From assembly GCA_023662725.1 (NCBI GenBank), contig JAMPIL010000015.1:1-37847 (forward strand): a stretch of 37,847 bases of DNA. Direction: 5' to 3'. Below, piece by piece: positions 31,314 to 37,847 of this stretch. The notes beneath the pieces are model-generated. The model worked only from the letters and a program-made list of their open reading frames with translations, was not told the DNA's origin and made no database searches. The stretch is from Ruminococcus flavefaciens. Its GTDB lineage: Bacteria; Bacillota; Clostridia; Oscillospirales; Ruminococcaceae. A program made the position numbers and the translations under genes. Each line of letters opens with the position of its first letter. The stretch's first letter is position 1.

Positions 31314-31628
31314 ATGAACGAAATAATTATCACAAAGGAAAATTTTGATGATGAAGTCCGCAACTATAAGGGTATGCCGATTCTGCTCGATTTCTGGGCA
31401 AGCTGGTGCGGACCGTGCATGATGCTCGCTCCGGTTATCGAAGAAATAGCAGACGAGTATGACGGAAAAATAAAAGTTGGCAAAGTAAACGTTGACGAAC
31501 AGCCCGAACTTGCCGCCGCTTTCAGAGTTGAAAGCATTCCCCTCCTCGTAGCAGTCAAAGACGGAGCTATCACAGCTCAGTCTGTTGGAGTCCGTCCAAA
31601 AGAGCAGATACTGGAAATGCTGAAATAA
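31314..31628 (+). CDS. trxA: Thioredoxin
   Basis: 104-residue thioredoxin with the active-site WCGPC (C32, C35) in DFWASWCGPC and a cis-proline in SIPLL near residue 75. The ATG at 31314 has GGAGG 8-9 bases upstream; the frame is open to 31260 but that part overlaps the preceding gene. It is the third gene of the flavodiiron-FTR-thioredoxin set and probably receives electrons from the FTR-like protein. Confidence 0.93.
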   Translation: MNEIIITKENFDDEVRNYKGMPILLDFWASWCGPCMMLAPVIEEIADEYDGKIKVGKVNVDEQPELAAAFRVESIPLLVAVKDGAITAQSVGVRPKEQILEMLK

Positions 31629-31643
31629 AGGAACGATATCAAA

Positions 31644-32435
31644 ATGTATATCGTAAATTCTGAAATCGACGGCGGAAAAGCTTTCGACTGGGGACGAACT
31701 TCCGCTGATTACGCAAAATTCCGTGATATTTATCCTCAGATATTCTACGACAAAATTGTAGATCAGGGACTATGTGTAAACGGTCAGAGAGCGCTCGATA
31801 TTGCTACAGGAACCGGAGTCATACCCCGAAATATGTACAGATACGGCGCAGAGTGAACAGGTACGGATATATCGACAAATCAAATCGAACAGGCAAAGCT
31901 TCTCGCAAAACAATCGGATATGAACATCGAATTTTATACGGTTTCTGCTGAAGATATCAGTTATCCCGACAATTCATTCAATGTTATTACGGCTTGCCAG
32001 TGCTTCTGGTACTTTGATCACAAAAAGGTTATGCCAAATCTTGCAAGAATGCTGAAACCCAACGGGAAACTGCTGATTCTATATATGGCATGGCTTCCGT
32101 TTGAGGATAATATTGCCGGAGAAAGTGAAAAACTGGTTCTGAAATATAATCCGAATTGGTCAGGCGCAGGCGAAATGCGTAAGCCTATATGGATTCCTGA
32201 TGAAGCCAACGAATACTTCACGCTGACTAAACATGAAGAATACGACTTGAACGTCCATTTCACAAAAGAAAGCTGGCACGGCAGAATGAAATCCTGCCGA
32301 GGCGTTGGCGCATCTCTTTCGGAAGAAGAACTTCACGCATGGGAATTTGAACATAAGGCTCTTCTTGATAAAATAGCTCCTGATGAATTTGACGTTCTCC
32401 ACTATGCGGCATTTGCAATTCTTGAGAAAAAATAA
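31644..32435 (+). pseudogene. SAM-dependent methyltransferase, interrupted by one TGA
   Basis: Class I methyltransferase of about 263 codons. Motif I is ALDIATGTGVIPRNM (about 50-64) and motif II TGTDIS follows, with LARMLKPNGKLLILYMAW later. The frame is broken at codon 71: 31854-31856 is TGA after RYGAE and before TGTDIS, where relatives have Trp (AEWTGTDIS), so TGG appears to have become TGA. No other damage is seen and the frame continues to 32435. It follows thioredoxin by 15 bp. This may be a very recent nonsense mutation, a sequencing error or a read-through codon. The substrate is unknown. Confidence 0.85.
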
Positions 32436-32503
32436 ATTATCGTTTAAATTGATTTTACCTGTCCATAATATAATTATCTCATCATAATATAAAGGAGATT
32501 TCT

Positions 32504-32605
32504 ATGGCAGGTTTCATTTTAGGAGCAATATTCGGCGGAACAATCGGAGTATTTTCCATGTGTCTCTGCACAGCCGCCAAAACCGGTGATTCTGATTCAT
32601 TATAA
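32504..32605 (+). CDS. DUF3789-like microprotein
   Basis: A 33-residue protein: a single hydrophobic glycine-rich helix (GFILGAIFGGTIGVFSMCLC) followed by a short polar tail. AAAGGAG lies 8 bases before the ATG and a strong terminator follows directly, so it is very likely a real gene. Size and sequence fit the DUF3789 family of tiny membrane proteins, function unknown. Confidence 0.8.
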   Translation: MAGFILGAIFGGTIGVFSMCLCTAAKTGDSDSL

Positions 32606-32634
32606 AAAAGGAGCTGACAAACAGCTCCTTTTTC
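32604..32634 (+). terminator. Terminator after the microprotein gene
   Basis: GGAGCTG/CAGCTCC stem (32610-32616 and 32622-32628), extended by A/T pairs, then TTTTT. Its A run on the other side also suits the minus direction. Confidence 0.88.
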
Positions 32635-32646
32635 ATACCTTGAAAC

Positions 32647-33072
32647 TTACTTCCTCCTGCCGCAATTTTTATCAAATACCGGATTGCAGGCATAGAAATT
32701 TCGTGCATTCAGATTATCCTGTGTTATGCGAAGAGCTTCGCCGAATCTCTGATAATGGACGATCTCTCTTTGTCTCAGGAACTTAATGGGATCTCTTACA
32801 TCAGGATCGTCTGCAAGACGAAGTATGTTATCATAGGTCGTTCTTGCCTTTTGCTCAGCCGCCATATTCTCATGAAGATCAGTTATTATATCTCCTTTGG
32901 ACTGGAAATAAGCTGCTGTAAACGGAGTTCCCGATGCAGCTATCGGATAAATTCCCGTTGTATGATCTACAAAGTATGTGTCAAAACCGCTTGCTTTTAT
33001 TTCATCTATGGTAAGGTCTTTTGTAAGCTGATAAAGAATCGCCGAAATCATTTCAACGTGAGCTAATTCATA
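32647..33072 (-). pseudogene. 5'-truncated CotJC/manganese-catalase family gene
   Basis: About 142 residues of the C-terminal two thirds of a CotJC-like Mn-catalase protein, recognised by ELAHVEMISAILYQL, FDTYFVDHTTGIYPIAASG, AAEQKARTTYDNILRL and REIVHYQRFGEAL. Family members are about 190 residues; the N-terminal 50 or so, with the first metal ligands, are missing. Upstream the frame meets TAA at 33079-33081, and the internal ATG at 33051 has no ribosome site. It borders the dockerin array directly, so the truncation may date from that region's insertion or expansion. Confidence 0.8.
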
Positions 33073-33128
33073 CGAACATTAAAGATATACGTATATAGAT
33101 CATATATATCAATAAATAACTTAAAAAG

Positions 33129-33165
33129 AACAGTCGACCCTAAAAAAGGATCGACTGTTTTTTAT
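33129..33165. terminator. Terminator of the dockerin array
   Basis: AACAGTCGA/TCGACTGTT stem (33129-33137 and 33151-33159) with T runs on both strands. It lies 18-50 bp after the last gene of the minus-strand dockerin operon. Confidence 0.85.
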
Positions 33166-33182
33166 TAGGAAAATAAAAGAAA

Positions 33183-33833
33183 TCAATATTTTTCGAAATA
33201 ATCAATTACTCCAGCTTCATATTTTTGAAGAAGCTCTACGTCTGCTTGATCTACAACACCATCAAAATTGACATCGGCAGCACGTTCTCCGTATGCATCG
33301 AGTTTATACTTTGTAGGGTTACCAAGGTACTGTATAATGGCAGCAGCATCAGCTAAGTCTACACACTTATCATTATTAGCGTCTCCAACCAGAACGGGAG
33401 TAGCAGTAAAACACTCAAGCCCCATATACTTACGATTTGCATCGAATGCGGCAGTTTTCGGTTCATTAGTAATCTGAAGAGCATCGGTTGTCCAGATAGT
33501 GGCTCTAAACATATTTCCGGGAGCAACAATAGCTCCGGGAGCACGAAAAGATGCATGAAAGCTCATGGTTTCACCTATGCTTGGACTACTGCCGCCTATA
33601 ATGTCTCCGCCGAAAGCTCCGGTTTCAACCTTATCAAACTCTACATTACCCTTGAATTTAAACTCCAGATCAGCCCACATAACTCCGGAATTAGCCTCAA
33701 CGTCGCAATATATAACATATGTATTCAATTTTTCGAATGAATCCGCCGCATCAACGGCAACACCGTTCACTATTGGCAAAGCGCAAAGTACGCCAGCAGA
33801 AACTGCGGATAAAACTTTCTTGAATTTTTTCAT
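33183..33833 (-). CDS. Secreted beta-domain/dockerin protein (array member 1)
   Basis: 216 residues. Signal peptide MKKFKKVLSAVSAGVLCALP to VDAA (about 31). The central domain (about 35-150) is unique among the array in detail but shares the strand plan NTYVIYCDVEANSG, AIVAPGNMFRATI and TAAFDANRKYMGLE. The dockerin has loops DANNDKCVDLAD and DVNFDGVVDQAD; residues at positions 10-11 are LA and QA. The first loop has Lys in place of Gly at position 6. The ATG at 33833 has AAAGGATG 7-10 bases upstream, as in every member. It is the last gene of the operon. Confidence 0.88.
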   Translation of the reverse strand: MKKFKKVLSAVSAGVLCALPIVNGVAVDAADSFEKLNTYVIYCDVEANSGVMWADLEFKFKGNVEFDKVETGAFGGDIIGGSSPSIGETMSFHASFRAPGAIVAPGNMFRATIWTTDALQITNEPKTAAFDANRKYMGLECFTATPVLVGDANNDKCVDLADAAAIIQYLGNPTKYKLDAYGERAADVNFDGVVDQADVELLQKYEAGVIDYFEKY

Positions 33834-33872
33834 AGTAAACATCCTTTCAAAATTTCATATTAAGACGTTCAC

Positions 33873-34520
33873 TTAAAAATTACTTATAGAGCCTGCTACA
33901 TAATACTGAATAAGCAAAGCATCTTCATCATTAACAACGCCGTCGTAATTTACATCGGCAGCACGAAAAGCTTTACCAAGCGGATATTTTGTTGAATTTG
34001 CAAGATGCTGTTTAATTAAAATTGCATCGTTTATGTCAACAATTTCATCACCGTCTACATCGCCTATCATGACTATATCTGGAGTTGCAACACCTTTACC
34101 TAAAAAAACATGATTTACATCAAAAGCAGATGGATCATTTACTTCAACCGGTATTTCTTTCCCAGGCTCTTTCGGTTCGGTTATCACTTTAACCTTAAAT
34201 ACCGTTCCTTTCGCTGCAAGGGCGCCGTTAGCCTCATACTGTGTTGCGTAAGATACTTTTCCGTCAACTCTTTTTGTTATATAAGTTCTCATATCACCGT
34301 TACCAAGATTGCCGTGCATAGCCTGAGCCTCATCTTCTCCATTATGAATCACAATCATATTGCAATACTTAGCTCCTGAATTTTCTTCAACATCGCAGAA
34401 TACCATATAAGTATCATATTGTCCTGGTCTGACAGCATTGGCAGCAACTCCATTCATCATTGGCAAAGCGCAAAGCACTCCGGCAGAAACTGCTGATAAG
34501 ATTTTCTTGAATTTTTTCAT
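33873..34520 (-). CDS. Secreted beta-domain/dockerin protein (array member 2)
   Basis: 215 residues with the shared signal peptide. Central domain DTYMVFCDVEENSGAKYCNM, NLGNGDM, TQYEANGALAAKGTVFKVKV, ending DPSAFDVNHVFLGK. The ANGALxxxGTxFKVKV segment resembles the late strand of cohesin-type domains. Dockerin loops DVDGDEIVDIND and DVNYDGVVNDED (positions 10-11: IN, DE). Very close to member 3 throughout, so a recent tandem duplicate. The gap to member 3 contains a second copy of the AAACATCCTTT ribosome-site sequence, probably left by the duplication. Confidence 0.88.
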   Translation of the reverse strand: MKKFKKILSAVSAGVLCALPMMNGVAANAVRPGQYDTYMVFCDVEENSGAKYCNMIVIHNGEDEAQAMHGNLGNGDMRTYITKRVDGKVSYATQYEANGALAAKGTVFKVKVITEPKEPGKEIPVEVNDPSAFDVNHVFLGKGVATPDIVMIGDVDGDEIVDINDAILIKQHLANSTKYPLGKAFRAADVNYDGVVNDEDALLIQYYVAGSISNF

Positions 34521-34562
34521 AATAAAACATCCTTTCATATAATTAATGGTTAAAACATCCTT

Positions 34563-35198
34563 TTAAAAGTGATTGATCAATTTTACTTCATACTGTTGTA
34601 TAAGCAAAGCATCGTCATCATTAACAACACCGTCGTAATTTACATCAGCAGCACGGAATTGTTTTTCTTTTAAAGGATAATCTTTGGGATTTGAAAGATG
34701 CTGTTTGATTAAAACTGCATCGGATATATTAACTTTTTTGTCACCATTTACATCTCCTATAAGCACCAAATCTGCCTTTACCACATCTTTATTTATAAAA
34801 ATATGATTTGTATCAAAAGCTGATGGAGTAGTTATTTCCGGTGCACCCGAATCAGTTACGACTTTTACTTTGAATATAGTTCCTGAAGCTGACAAAGCTC
34901 CGTTAGCCTTATATTGTGTGTAATAAGACACTGTTCCATCGACTCTATTTGTTGAATAAGTGTTCAGAGATCCGCCGCCAATATTCCCTAATATAGATTT
35001 AACTTGATCTTCAGCCGAATGATATAATATAAAGTCACAATGCATAACTCCAGAATTAGCGGGAACATCACAAAATACCATATAAGTATCCAATTTTCCT
35101 TCACTGGAAGCCGCATTAACAGCAACTCCATTCATCATAGGCAGAGCGCAAAGTACAGCAGCAGAAACAGCAGATAAAATCTTCTTAAATTTTTTCAT
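34563..35198 (-). CDS. Secreted beta-domain/dockerin protein (array member 3)
   Basis: 211 residues, sister of member 2. Signal peptide to about residue 30 (VNAA); central domain DTYMVFCDVPANSGVMHCDF, NIGGGSL, TQYKANGALSASGTIFKVKV, TPSAFDTNHIFINK. Dockerin loops DVNGDKKVNISD and DVNYDGVVNDDD (positions 10-11: IS, DD). The start chosen at 35198 is six codons inside the longest frame, because the earlier ATG is part of the AAAGGATG ribosome site. Confidence 0.88.
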   Translation of the reverse strand: MKKFKKILSAVSAAVLCALPMMNGVAVNAASSEGKLDTYMVFCDVPANSGVMHCDFILYHSAEDQVKSILGNIGGGSLNTYSTNRVDGTVSYYTQYKANGALSASGTIFKVKVVTDSGAPEITTPSAFDTNHIFINKDVVKADLVLIGDVNGDKKVNISDAVLIKQHLSNPKDYPLKEKQFRAADVNYDGVVNDDDALLIQQYEVKLINHF

Positions 35199-35234
35199 AA
35201 TAAAACATCCTTTCACATTCAGTAAAAATTAATC

Positions 35235-35885
35235 TCAGAAATGCTTGATCATACCAGCGTCATATTGCTGAATCAACAATGCATCAGCTTTGTCTACAAC
35301 ACCGTCAAGATTAACATCAGCAGCTATTCCATTATCTTTGAGGGGATAACCGGTTGGATTTGTAAGATTTTGTAATATAAGAGTAGCATCAGCAATATCA
35401 ACACATCCATCCTGATTTACGTCGCCTAAAAGATATATTTCGTTGTCTAACGCTGTCTTTGCCATACTATTGCCGTTTGCATTTTTTATAGCAACATTAT
35501 CACATGATATGAAATCATAAATATCATCGATTGATACAGATAAATCTCCAAGGAATTTAGTAGTAGCCGCTATACCCTCTTCTCCAAAAGCACTTCCGGT
35601 ATATGTTGTCTGAATTTTATGACTGGTAGTGTAATGAATTGAATTAAAGCTATTAGTACCACAAAGAGCAGTTTTCATACTTGGTTCTGCTATAAACATG
35701 GGATTATAATTGATTATACAGTCAAAATATGCAATCTTGGGATTCCGAACTATATTATACATTACAAAGGTATTTTTATAACCTTCTTCATTAGAAGCCG
35801 CATCAGCAGCAGCACCATTAATCATAGGCATAGCGCAAAGAACAGCAGCAGAAACTGTGGATAAAATCTTCTTGAATTTTTTCAT
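35235..35885 (-). CDS. Secreted beta-domain/dockerin protein (array member 4)
   Basis: 216 residues. The central domain (AYFDCIINYNPMFIAEPSM, ALCGTNSFNSIHYTTS, QTTYTGSAFG, KNANGNSM) differs from members 1-3 and 5-6 but closely matches member 7, three genes upstream. Dockerin loops DVNQDGCVDIAD and DVNLDGVVDKAD (positions 10-11: IA, KA). The ribosome site is AAAGGAGG, stronger than in the other members. Confidence 0.88.
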   Translation of the reverse strand: MKKFKKILSTVSAAVLCAMPMINGAAADAASNEEGYKNTFVMYNIVRNPKIAYFDCIINYNPMFIAEPSMKTALCGTNSFNSIHYTTSHKIQTTYTGSAFGEEGIAATTKFLGDLSVSIDDIYDFISCDNVAIKNANGNSMAKTALDNEIYLLGDVNQDGCVDIADATLILQNLTNPTGYPLKDNGIAADVNLDGVVDKADALLIQQYDAGMIKHF

Positions 35886-35899
35886 AATAAAACCTCCTT

Positions 35900-36535
35900 T
35901 CAGAAATGAGTTATAATATTAGCAAGATATTGTTGTATCATCGTGGCATCGTCTTCTGTAACAACGCCGTCCCCATTGGCATCTGCCGCACGAATATTTT
36001 TTAATGGATTTCTTGAAGGGTTAGTGAGGTAACTGCTAATGGCTACAACATCGCTAATACTTATTATGCCATCGTCATCAACATCTCCGACAAAAACAAC
36101 TTCAATTTTAACCGGATTATTACTCATCAATTTTAAGGAATTATCAAATGCGCTTGTACTATTTTTAACAATACCAGAATCGAAGTCATTTGCCGACAGA
36201 ATTTTTACAGTAAAAGCAGTACCGGGAGAGATCAAAACACCGTCCGCCTGATAAAATCCACCATACTCCATGTAATTCGGGGTCTGAATCTGACTGGTAT
36301 GAACATCACCTCCAAGATTTCCGATTTCCGTACTATCAACTTTCATGTTATTAAAATCTAAGCAAAACGAAATACGTCTTATGTTTGATTTCTCCGGAAC
36401 ATCATAATAAATTCTGTAAGTATTTCTATATGTATCGGATAAAACCGCTGCATTAACATCAACACCATTTACCATAGGCAATGAGCAAAGAACAGCGGCA
36501 GAAACTGCTGATAAAACTTTCTTAAAGTTTTTCAT
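35900..36535 (-). CDS. Secreted beta-domain/dockerin protein (array member 5)
   Basis: 211 residues. The signal peptide starts MKNFKKVLSAVSAAVLCSLP. The central domain (NTYRIYYDVPEKSNIRRISF, DFNNMKVDSTEIGNLGGD, GVLISPGTAFTVKI, SAFDNSLKLM) pairs with member 6. Dockerin loops DVDDDGIISISD and DANGDGVVTEDD (positions 10-11: IS, ED). Only 14 bp separates it from member 4. Confidence 0.88.
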   Translation of the reverse strand: MKNFKKVLSAVSAAVLCSLPMVNGVDVNAAVLSDTYRNTYRIYYDVPEKSNIRRISFCLDFNNMKVDSTEIGNLGGDVHTSQIQTPNYMEYGGFYQADGVLISPGTAFTVKILSANDFDSGIVKNSTSAFDNSLKLMSNNPVKIEVVFVGDVDDDGIISISDVVAISSYLTNPSRNPLKNIRAADANGDGVVTEDDATMIQQYLANIITHF

Positions 36536-36580
36536 AATAATACATCCTTTTAATTTAATATCAAATGATTATATGATCAA

Positions 36581-37213
36581 TCAGAAATGCTCAATATTTT
36601 TTACTGTATAATTTAAAACCATATCAGAATCTTCATTGGTTACAATGCCGTCATCATTAACATCGGCTGCCCTTAGGTTAATAGAAACGTTTTCGGCATC
36701 CATTAGATATCTGTTAATATTTATTGCATCCATTATATCAACCACACCGTCATTATTAACATCTCCCATAAGGACAACGTCAACAGTAATCGGGCTTGGT
36801 TTTATAAGGCTAAGAGATTTATCGAATCCCTGTGCCTGCATTCTTACCAAACAGCTGTTAAAATCATAATTTGTCGTAAATTTTGACGCAAACAATGTTC
36901 CTGGATTCATAAGAACCGTTGATGATTCAAAGAGAATTCCAAACTCCTCATAATCAGGAGTAGTTACCTTTGCGTCTGTCAGCGTTCCTCCAAGATTGCC
37001 TTTAATTATTGATTGTGCAACATCCATATCATTATAATCAATAACCAATGTCGCTCTTTTTATTCCGGAGTTTTTTGATATGTCACAATATACCTTGTAA
37101 GTATTAATTCTTCCGGATTCCGAAGCAGCATCAGCAGCGATACCGTTCACCAAAGGCATTGCACAGAGTACGGCAGCAGAAACAGCAGATAAGATTTTCT
37201 TAATTTTTTTCAT
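36581..37213 (-). CDS. Secreted beta-domain/dockerin protein (array member 6)
   Basis: 210 residues. Central domain NTYKVYCDISKNSGIKRATL, DYNDMDVAQSIIKGNLGGT, VLMNPGTLFASKF, FDKSLSLI, related to member 5. Dockerin loops DVNNDGVVDIMD and DVNDDGIVTNED (positions 10-11: IM, NE). The first loop is followed by AININRYLMDAE, lacking the NPxxYPLK linker seen in others. Confidence 0.88.
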   Translation of the reverse strand: MKKIKKILSAVSAAVLCAMPLVNGIAADAASESGRINTYKVYCDISKNSGIKRATLVIDYNDMDVAQSIIKGNLGGTLTDAKVTTPDYEEFGILFESSTVLMNPGTLFASKFTTNYDFNSCLVRMQAQGFDKSLSLIKPSPITVDVVLMGDVNNDGVVDIMDAININRYLMDAENVSINLRAADVNDDGIVTNEDSDMVLNYTVKNIEHF

Positions 37214-37257
37214 AATAAGCATCCTTTCAAATTATAACTTGCGATACAAACTGTTTA

Positions 37258-37847
37258 TTAAAAATGTTCAAGAACTCCTAAACAATATTGAATTAACATT
37301 TCCTTGTCTTCATCTGTTATTACACCGTCTCTATTTACATCAGTAGCACGAAAATCTTTTAATGGGTATGCTGCCGGGTCAATAAGATATTTGGTAATAT
37401 AAGTTGCATCTCCTAAATTTACATCACCACTTCCATCAACATCTCCTAAAAGAACAGCATCTAATAATAATGACGTTGGTGACATATTGTTTCCATTTGC
37501 ATTTTTTATAACAGGATTTCCATAAGATATAAGATCATAAATATCCGAAGTACCTAACGGAACCAGGAGTTTTGTCGTAGCAGCTGTTCCTGCTTTGCCA
37601 AAAGCTTTTCCACTGTAAGTTGTTTGAATTTTTCGGCTTGTAGTGTAATGAATAGAGTTAAAGTTATTAGTCCCGCAAAGTGCAGTTTTCATGCTTGGTT
37701 CTGCAATGACACTTGAATCATAACTGATTGTAAAATCAAAATATGCAATATTCGGATTTTGAACGTCATGATAAAGCACATAAGTATCATGAGTAGCCGC
37801 ATCAGCAGCGATACCGTTCACCAAAGGCATAGCACAGAGTACACCAG
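37258..37847 (-). CDS. Secreted beta-domain/dockerin protein (array member 7, cut by window edge)
   Basis: The 3' part, 196 codons or so, of a seventh member; the frame runs off the window through GVLCAMPLVNG, the end of the shared signal peptide, so the true start lies outside. Central domain AYFDFTISYDSSVIAEPSM, ALCGTNNFNSIHYTTS, QTTYSGKAFG is the sister of member 4. Dockerin loops DVDGSGDVNLGD and DVNRDGVITDED (positions 10-11: LG, DE). The array probably continues upstream, together with its promoter. Confidence 0.88.
   Translation of the reverse strand, partial: GVLCAMPLVNGIAADAATHDTYVLYHDVQNPNIAYFDFTISYDSSVIAEPSMKTALCGTNNFNSIHYTTSRKIQTTYSGKAFGKAGTAATTKLLVPLGTSDIYDLISYGNPVIKNANGNNMSPTSLLLDAVLLGDVDGSGDVNLGDATYITKYLIDPAAYPLKDFRATDVNRDGVITDEDKEMLIQYCLGVLEHF

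Noticed and set aside
33183-37847. CRISPR or simple DNA tandem repeat
   Set aside because: The periodicity of about 650 bp comes from tandem protein-coding genes with conserved ends; there are no short direct repeats with unique spacers anywhere in the window.

Overview
The window looks like a chromosomal segment of an anaerobic, low-to-moderate GC, Gram-positive gut or rumen bacterium of the Ruminococcus group (Oscillospiraceae). The pointers are type I dockerin proteins, a GH5 cellulase, a HydF hydrogenase maturase, a flavodiiron protein, spoVAD/spoVAE, and strong AGGAGG-type ribosome sites with TTGACA/TATAAT promoters. The genus is an inference; no rRNA gene is present to fix it.

Layout. 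(1) 1-9974, minus strand: a nearly complete arginine biosynthesis cluster in the order argG, P-loop kinase-like gene, argH, small membrane protein, argC, argJ, argB, argD, small beta-rich protein, argF. A consensus promoter and an exact ARG-box-type palindrome lie upstream of argG. (2) 10241-13286, plus strand: an LDH/MDH-family dehydrogenase behind a structured 165-bp inverted-repeat element, then hydF and a DUF2809 membrane protein. (3) 13341-15100: two small secreted proteins and an EndoA/MazF toxin with no adjacent antitoxin. (4) 15107-21121, minus strand: a Ca2+-type P-type ATPase, a dockerin-only secreted protein, a larger secreted dockerin protein, and a GH5 cellulase lipoprotein. (5) 21525-22948: a perfect parS site (TGTTTCACGTGAAACA) and spoVAD-spoVAE. 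(6) 23492-27086, plus strand: two overlapping BspA-type leucine-rich-repeat surface proteins. (7) 27344-29449, minus strand: rnhA-iscS-iscU. (8) 29930-32605, plus strand: flavodiiron protein, ferredoxin:thioredoxin-reductase-like protein, thioredoxin, a methyltransferase gene interrupted by one TGA, and a DUF3789 microprotein. (9) 32647-37847, minus strand: a 5'-truncated CotJC/Mn-catalase remnant, then a tandem array of seven secreted proteins (the last cut by the window edge). Each has a near-identical signal peptide, a diversified roughly 110-residue beta-rich domain and a C-terminal dockerin.

Two things stand out. The first is an intergenic repeat family with eight copies (3799, 6224, 11474, 14984, 21242, 22973, 27226, 29459). 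It has a conserved 3' part (GGGTTTCCAAAGGG and a terminal GGGGGACAG hairpin). Its central long hairpin is an almost perfect palindrome in the copies that have it, yet has a different sequence in each, so structure rather than sequence appears to be kept. The second is the dockerin array: secreted, non-enzymatic modules with variable N-domains and variable dockerin recognition positions, so far without an assignable function. The dockerin proteins and the cellulase fit a cell-surface plant-polysaccharide-degrading system whose scaffoldins lie outside this window.
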